Assembly (NCBI GenBank): GCA_024364805.1
Contig: CM044518.1
Span: forward strand, 76,981,908 to 77,005,622
Direction of reading: 5' to 3'
Origin: Euprymna scolopes
Taxonomy: Eukaryota > Mollusca > Cephalopoda > Sepiida > Sepiolidae
DNA length: 23,715 bases
Part shown: positions 18,666 to 23,715 of the stretch, piece after piece
Layout: each line of letters starts with the position of its first letter
Numbering within the stretch: the stretch's first letter is position 1
Translations under genes and position numbers: made by a program
The notes under the pieces: model-generated
Told to the model about the DNA's origin: nothing
The model's input: the letters and a program-made list of their open reading frames with translations, nothing else
Databases searched by the model: none

Positions 18666-19282
18666 AGACGCCCTAGCAGAATGGGATAGTGCATTGTCGT
18701 GCATAAAATCATCTGAAAGCGACGTGACAATGATGGGTCATTTAGCCATGGCAACAAATGAATATTATTGCTTATAAAAAAAAATTATAGCTTGCCAGAT
18801 TATACCTTGCTTAATTTCGGTGTTGAACATTATTGTATTAACCTCGTTACCCTTCATTAATTAGCCTTTGTAAAACAATAACCTCAAAGCAGTGATTAAA
18901 ACATATTAATCAAATAAGTCACATGCCCGCCATCCCAATATTTTCACGATATATCAGATTAATCAAATGAATAGGGCAAACCCAAATATTTTTAAGAACT
19001 TCAGTATAAAATATAAAACGTTTATAAACAATGTATATAACGTAAAAAATGTGTGTGTATTTATGTTTTATTTAAAAATTCTTTTAAATTCTTTAAATGA
19101 AATCAAGTAACTATAAAAATATTATAAAATAATACTATGAATACATCAAAATATAAATAAGAAAAGAAGAATGATGAATAGCATAACAGAACTTTATACA
19201 CTGTAGTAAATAACTAATATATATGCTGAGGCAAAGATTTGATAAGGAAAGCAATTTAATTACTATAAATGTTTTTGACTTG
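18666..19282. other. AT-rich DNA between mariner remnant and LINE
   Basis: The first 110 bases stay open to a stop at 18777 (ending in ATNEYYCL) but no longer look like mariner. The rest is very AT-rich with no gene, ending where the LINE begins at 19283. A short A run (18775-18783) is present but is too short to call a poly-A tail. Confidence 0.55.
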
Positions 19283-19849
19283 TGATGGGGGGTATATATT
19301 TAAATGCTGCCCACATCAGCACTATGTAGCACAAGGCTGGAAAGTGGGAACCCCGCAGGCTCCCCTAAAGAAGGGGAACTCCTGCAATTTTAAAAATTGC
19401 CAGAGTAACCCCGTCGGAATTCCCTGGTCGGGGCGTCTCAGGCAGCAAGCAATAAACTTGCCCCACCGGAAAGCCCGGTGACAAGGCCTGGGAGGGTGGA
19501 CCTCCTAGGTATTACCCAGGCGGCGTACCTCAGTCCAAGAGGTGCTGGGCCGGTTCCCGGCCCCTCACCTGTTGGACTGAGTGTCAAGTGACGAATCCTT
19601 GACTTGTACTACCCTGTCTCCATGCAGCCGAAGCCACTAGGAGACCTTCCCCATCAGGCGAATTGATGGGGGTATATATTTAAATGCTGCCCACATCAGG
19701 ATTATGTGGCCCAAGGCCAGAAAGTGGGAACCCCGCAGGCTCCCCTAAAGGAGGAGCACTCCTGAAATTTAAAAAATTGCCTGAGTAACTCCGTCGGCAT
19801 TCCCCGGTCGGGGCGCCTCAGGCAGCAAGCAATAAACTTGCCCCACCGG
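19283..19849 (+). repeat. Duplicated 5' UTR module of the LINE
   Basis: A 187-bp segment at 19283-19469 is repeated at 19664-19849 with about 16 substitutions and one G-run length change (about 91 percent identity), a period of 380 bp. The 194 bp between the copies are unique here, so the structure is one full 380-bp monomer followed by a partial one. Both copies contain TATATATTTAAATG near their start, TGGGAACCCCGCAGGCTCCC and CTTGCCCCACCGG. L1 elements of some mammals carry tandem 5' monomers as promoters; a similar role here is inference. Confidence 0.85.
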
Positions 19850-20482
19850 TGCCAACCCCTCCCCTATTCACCACACCAACCATCGAAACAGAGCATACTG
19901 CAGAAACTTCGGAAAAAATTGTAGAAAAAGAAGCCCCGGGAAAAACAGCAGAAAGTCGGCAGCAACAAGAGTGGAAAAAAACAGAAAGTTCCCTTTCTGG
20001 CCCGGGGAGAGAATCTGCGAAGCCGACATAAGCAACGTGGTCAGTGACCTAAACGGACGGCAGAGGAGGCACATAAAGAGCTGGAAAGCCTCTCAAAGGT
20101 GGAAAATAAGGAGGTCACGGACCCGAGAAACTTTCCGGATGCTCCGTCACTAATAACGTTCGTCCGGGTGAATAGGGGAGGAAGAGCAAAAGCGCTCTGG
20201 AGAATGGTGGAGGAGGCAAAATCCGCGTTCAAAGGCCTCAAGATCGTGGACGGGGAGCACCAATCGCTGATTAAAATTACTACCCAATGTGAGGGGAGAG
20301 TCCCGCTTTATGTTCACCTCTCCCTCTATAGGACTTTAAAAATGACGTTCCCCTTGGACGTGGGGGGGGGGCTGGCTCGAGAGGGACAGCTTACGTTCGA
20401 CCTGCTCACAGGCAGCCTTGGTCAGGTCTTCGACGTACTGACCCCTGAGGACTTTAGACCCCTAGTAGACGAATACTACTAG
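19849..20482 (+). pseudogene. ORF1 of the Tx1-like LINE (broken)
   Basis: The region after the second 5' module carries protein-like sequence in three successive frames: 19849-20031 (Thr/Glu/Lys-rich, low complexity), then ICEADISNVVSDLNGRQRRH near 20010-20080, then 20099-20482 with NFPDAPSLITFVRVNRGGRA and a regular C-terminal half ending LTPEDFRPLVDEYY. The changes of frame show at least two indels. In the family ORF1 is an RNA-binding, Gag-like protein that packages the transcript. I see no zinc knuckle here, and about 210 codons is short, so part may be missing. A TAG at 20480-20482 ends the last frame, 23 bases before the ORF2 segment begins. Confidence 0.65.
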
Positions 20483-20505
20483 ATAGTGGAAACAAGGCCA
20501 CAAGC

Positions 20506-21330
20506 TTGAACCTAGCTAGTTTAAATGCAAGGGGCATGAGATCTCGAAGCAAGGCTGCTCGCGTGCTGAGGGATCTCGTGGCCCTTGAGGTAGATGTAGC
20601 AACCATACAAGAGACCCACTTTGTTGGGGCTGGGGACTGCGATGTGCTGGTAAACGATTTTGATGTTTACTCAGCATATGGCAGCCTCCTGAGCCGTGGG
20701 GTTTCGGGGCTAGTCAGTCGCACCCTGGCTGCGACGATTACACTTGTCCACGCGGACGCTCATGGGAGGCTGGTCGTGATCGATGTTGCTGTTAAAAGCG
20801 GCGCGTTCCAGATCGTAGCAGTTTATGCGCCAAACATCCACAGCGAGAAGGTTTCCTTTTTTTCGGCGGGTGGAGGTCTTTCTCTCTTCGAGTCCGGAGC
20901 ATGTAGTGCTAATGGGGGACTGGAATGCCGTCCTGGACCCCGCGATAGATAAGGTCAGGGGGGTTAGTGGGTCGGGGTGGTGTGACAACAGCCTGTCTGA
21001 CCTGATGGCCTAGTGCGATCTGGTCGACAGGTTCTGTCTGGATTACCCAGGGAGAGAGATATGGACGTGGAAATCTAATTCGGCCGCCTGTCCGAGTACA
21101 TACTTGGACAGGATGTTAATTACAAGGGGCCATATAGATTTCCTATCTTGTCCCATGTTCCACTGGCTAGGTCATTCGGACCACAAACTTGTTTTGGCTC
21201 ATTTGAGATTAGGTAATAGGCCTAGGTTGGCTGGCTACTGGAAGCTGAACGTCTCCTTGTTGGAGTCGGACGACTTTCGGGAGCAGCTGACGACACTAAT
21301 TCAGAGGGAGTTAGTGGGGCATGTAGCTGG
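20506..21330 (+). pseudogene. AP endonuclease domain of LINE ORF2
   Basis: This is the domain that nicks target DNA to prime reverse transcription. The catalytic residues of the APE-like fold are all visible: Asn in NARG (20524), Glu in IQETHF (20611), Asp and Asn in MGDWNAV (20918 onward), and Ser-Asp-His in GHSDHKL (21176-21184). They sit in two frames because of an indel near 20860-20880, and a TAG lies at 21011. The catalytic set itself is unaltered, which suggests the damage is fairly recent. Confidence 0.88.
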
Positions 21331-21587
21331 TGAGTTAAGTTTAAGGTCACCATTAGGAACTTTTGCGTCCAATACAGCCAACGCCTCGTGCTAATTAGGG
21401 CTCGGACCAAAAGGCACCTAGATGATAGACTCACCCGGGCGGAGGCAGGGGGAGATTCCCTAGAACTAGCTCTAGTTAAGGGGGACCTTAATCGCTTGGC
21501 TAGCGAGCGATACGAAGGTCAACTAGTTAGGGCGCTGTTGAGCGTAAGGCCGCTCTAAGACGCGGCTCGGATGGGTACATTCGGGAG

Positions 21588-22913
21588 GTGAAAAACCTGG
21601 AAGGGCGTTCTCTCGTGTCGGCATGGGAGCTCTTCAATGGGTTTCGGCAACATTTGGAGGAGCGCTTCACCCAACTACCCAGACTCCGTGGTCAGAAGTT
21701 TGGCAGCTATTTAGCTGGCTCGCCCCGCCTTACTGCGGCCCGAGCGGCTAGCTGTGAGGGGATGGTTACGGAGCGTGAGGTCATTACTGCGTTGAGGCAG
21801 GTTGACCGCAACAAATCTCCGGGGCTCGATTGTTTGCCCTACGAATTGTTCTTGAGGCTGTCGCCTATGTTTGTGCCCCTTTTGACGGGCGTGTTTAACC
21901 ACTGGTTTGCCCAGAACTCGATCCCGAGGCAGGTAACCAAAGGAGTGGTCACGCTTCTGAAGAAGGGGAACCAACATGGAAGGGGGAATCTAGACGATTA
22001 TAGACACATCACTCTGCTTAACGCAGATTTCAAGATTTTGTCTCGCGTTCTTGCGAACCGACTACAGGTCGTTATCGGTGACTTGATCGAACCGGATCAG
22101 AACTGCGCTGTGAAGGGTCGATCGATTCAGAACAATCTGCACTTGGTTCGCACGATCTTAGAGGGGTTAGAAGACGACACTGAAGTCGTGCTGATCAATT
22201 TAGATCAGTCCAAGGCATTCGACAGGGTGGACCATGCGTTCCTGAGGGCTGTTGTTGAAACCGCTGGCTTTGGTCCGGACTTCCGCAAGTGGGTCTCCAC
22301 CCTGTATCGTGATCCCGCGGTAGTGGTGCAAGTAAATGGTAAGTTGTCGGAGTCCTTTGGGGTCTCCCAGTCGGTGCGACAGCGTTGCCCGCTGTCGCCT
22401 CTGTTGTGTGTCCTGGTGTTGGAACCCTTCCTTCGCAAATTAAGGGACGAGGCGACGAGACCAGTCCTGCGCGGCATAGCTCTACCTGGCGGCAAATTTG
22501 CCAGGGTGTCCGCGTACGCTGATGACATCACCGTGTTCGATGTGCGACGTAACGATATTAAAGCGGTGATAGAGGCGATCGCTGAGTATGAAGTCGTCAC
22601 AGGGGCCGTGATCAATTGCAGCAAGTCTGTTGGCCTGCGGTTGGGCACCTGGACCGGGGTAAACTCGCTTCCCGGTGCGTTCGGCTGGACTGATGGTCCG
22701 ATAAAGATCCTCGGTGTGTGGTTCAAGCCGGACCTCCAGTTGGACAAAAATTTATCGGAAGTACAGACTAAGGTCGAGTCGTCGGTTGGGACTTGGATTC
22801 GGAGGAGATTGTCCTTAAAGGGTCGCGTGGAGGCATGTGCTACGTACGTGTTTTCTTTGATCCTTTACCGTCTATCTGTTCTTCCCCTGCCTGCGGAACG
22901 CTGTAAGGCTTAA
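21588..22913 (+). CDS. Reverse transcriptase core of LINE ORF2 (uninterrupted 441-codon stretch)
   Basis: This is the longest open stretch in the window. In order: VDRNKSPGLDCLPYELF (fingers), TKGVVTLLKKGN, DDYRHITLLNADFKILSRVL, NLDQSKAFDRVDH (motif A, catalytic Asp at 22203), a motif B reading SVRQRCPLSPLL where the family has R-Q-G (codon 22383-22385), YADD at 22515-22526 (motif C), and KILGVWF (motif E region). The frame can be followed upstream to about 21534. It stops at a TAA (22911) that lies inside the family's conserved thumb region, so this is part of a longer protein and not a gene of its own. The Gly-to-Arg change in motif B would probably impair activity (inference). Confidence 0.93.
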   Translation: MKNLEGRSLVSAWELFNGFRQHLEERFTQLPRLRGQKFGSYLAGSPRLTAARAASCEGMVTEREVITALRQVDRNKSPGLDCLPYELFLRLSPMFVPLLTGVFNHWFAQNSIPRQVTKGVVTLLKKGNQHGRGNLDDYRHITLLNADFKILSRVLANRLQVVIGDLIEPDQNCAVKGRSIQNNLHLVRTILEGLEDDTEVVLINLDQSKAFDRVDHAFLRAVVETAGFGPDFRKWVSTLYRDPAVVVQVNGKLSESFGVSQSVRQRCPLSPLLCVLVLEPFLRKLRDEATRPVLRGIALPGGKFARVSAYADDITVFDVRRNDIKAVIEAIAEYEVVTGAVINCSKSVGLRLGTWTGVNSLPGAFGWTDGPIKILGVWFKPDLQLDKNLSEVQTKVESSVGTWIRRRLSLKGRVEACATYVFSLILYRLSVLPLPAERCKA

Positions 22914-23715
22914 GAGCGCCTCCTTTTTAAACTTCTATGGTAGGGAGGAAAGCCGTATGTCCGCAGACAGGTCCGTACGCAGAAGCTTAGCGAGGGAGGC
23001 TTGGGGATGCCTGATCTGCAAAGCCACATGCACGCAGAAAGATTGGCATTCCTGAGTCGGACACTGATGGAGGAAACGCATTGGGTACCAGTCGTGGAGC
23101 AAGCTTTTCCACGGCTCATATCCGACCCTGGCGTTGAAGGTCGCAGAAGACCGGTGGGGGAACGGCGTTTCCTGACCGAATGCCGAGCCGCCCTTAGAGC
23201 ATTGCCGGGGTCCAGTGATCTTACACAGCCTAGGAGGAGGCTATATGAGGAGTTATGGTGGGGACTGCAAAAGACCCGCTGGTGGAGCGGCTACATCTGT
23301 CGATGGGGGGAAGTTCTCTCGCTGTGGAGTTGGGCGCCTGCCAGTAGATACATTAATAACTCTGAGTTTTCGATTACGTGGAGACTAGTCCGGCACGCTC
23401 TGCCACTCTTTGGCAGACTAGCCAGGGATTTGCAGGATAGTGAATATTATTATCCCCCGTGCCCACGCTGCAATGATTAAGAGGAGGAGGAAACGAGAGA
23501 ACACGCGTTCTTTCTTTGCAGTGGGGTGCGGAGTCTCTGGGAGTATGTTGGAGAGGTAACGGCTCGCATCGACCCCGAACGGTCGGTGCCACTTGATTTA
23601 GCGTACGTAGTCGACAATGTGGACCCGCTGTTTAACAGGGAGACACGGGCGGTGTTTCTAGCGATCCTAGCGGTTGCTCGATTAGTGACGTGGGTTACAC
23701 GTCTGGGCATTGTCT

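Larger units (their letters stand above)
19283..23715 (+). mobile_element. Tx1-like LINE (L1 superfamily), 5' end present, cut by the window edge
   Basis: This is a non-LTR retrotransposon over 4.4 kb long with a duplicated 5' UTR, an ORF1, and an ORF2 carrying an N-terminal AP endonuclease, a central reverse transcriptase and a C-terminal zinc finger. The motif strings match the group typified by the Xenopus Tx1 149-kDa protein: QETHFV, GDWNAVLDP, HSDHKLV, LDQSKAFDRVDH, YADDITVF, LGVWFKPDLQL. The copy is markedly richer in G and C than the AT-rich DNA to its left, which makes the left boundary clear. It is inactive: at least four frameshifts and four in-frame stops. The 3' end and any target-site duplication lie outside the window. 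Confidence 0.93.
20506..23715 (+). pseudogene. ORF2 of the Tx1-like LINE: endonuclease, reverse transcriptase, zinc finger (broken)
   Basis: ORF2 runs from the endonuclease start to beyond the window. Frame changes occur near 20860-20880, near 21333 and near 21534. In-frame stops are TAG at 21011-21013, TAA at 22911-22913, TAG at 22941-22943 and TAA at 23478-23480. No ATG precedes the conserved N-A-R-G motif: the segment opens with TTG, and the frame is open further upstream over the end of ORF1, so the natural start is unclear. After the RT, GMPDLQSHMHAERLAFLSR and NNSEFSITWRLVRHALPL match the conserved C-terminal part of Tx1 proteins. A finger of the type C-x2-C...H-x4-C follows, with Cys at 23460 and 23469, His at 23502 and Cys at 23517. 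About 60 to 100 residues and the 3' UTR are beyond the edge. Confidence 0.92.

Noticed and set aside
22205-22747. 180-codon minus-strand frame
   Set aside because: It is antisense to the LINE reverse transcriptase core, including its catalytic motifs. It is a shadow frame in GC-richer DNA.

Overview
The window looks like intergenic DNA of a large, repeat-rich animal genome, most likely a mollusc and plausibly a cephalopod (inference). The background is about two-thirds AT with TA, GT, GA and TTC microsatellites. The recognisable coding remnants all belong to transposable elements, and the mariner remnant at 18.2-18.7 kb resembles, from memory, SETMAR-like mariner copies common in octopus. I found no host gene I can defend, and no tRNA, rRNA or CRISPR array.

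Layout. 1-840: nothing firm. 841-1450: GC-richer block with two related stem-loops, identity unknown. 1451-3160: AT-rich, empty. 3165-3407: minus-strand scrap resembling the end of a Penelope-like reverse transcriptase. 3628-8467: a structurally complete but coding-dead Ty3/gypsy element of Mag type (LTRs, primer site, gag, protease, RT, RNase H, integrase) flanked by the 5-bp duplication TTATG. 9021-9670: pyrimidine-rich tract ending in (TTC)n/(CTC)n. 9790-10392: unrecognised, possibly once-coding block on the minus strand. 11365-11937: GA and TA microsatellites around a TATA-like site. 11950-13630: decayed reverse transcriptase of a non-LTR or unclassified family. 13741-14060: strongly G-depleted strand. 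14460-14835: an ~84-bp tandem satellite interrupted by (TA)n. 14921-15564: short tandem repeats forming a perfect 69-bp inverted repeat around a 342-bp spacer, then (AT)n(GT)n. 15745-16850: a very degenerate tandem array containing a 79-bp MADE1-like mariner MITE. 18252-18665: a mariner transposase pseudogene with a large internal deletion. 19283-23715: a Tx1-like (L1 superfamily) LINE running off the right edge, with a duplicated 5' UTR module, ORF1, AP endonuclease, reverse transcriptase and a C-terminal zinc finger.

The window holds no pathway. It records layered insertions of at least five element classes into simple repeats and satellites. The most unusual structures are the perfect tandem-repeat inverted repeat, the duplicated 5' UTR of the Tx1 LINE, the MADE1-like MITE inside satellite DNA, and the paired stem-loops in the GC-richer block. 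Assignments rest on recognising motifs by eye; no database search was run.
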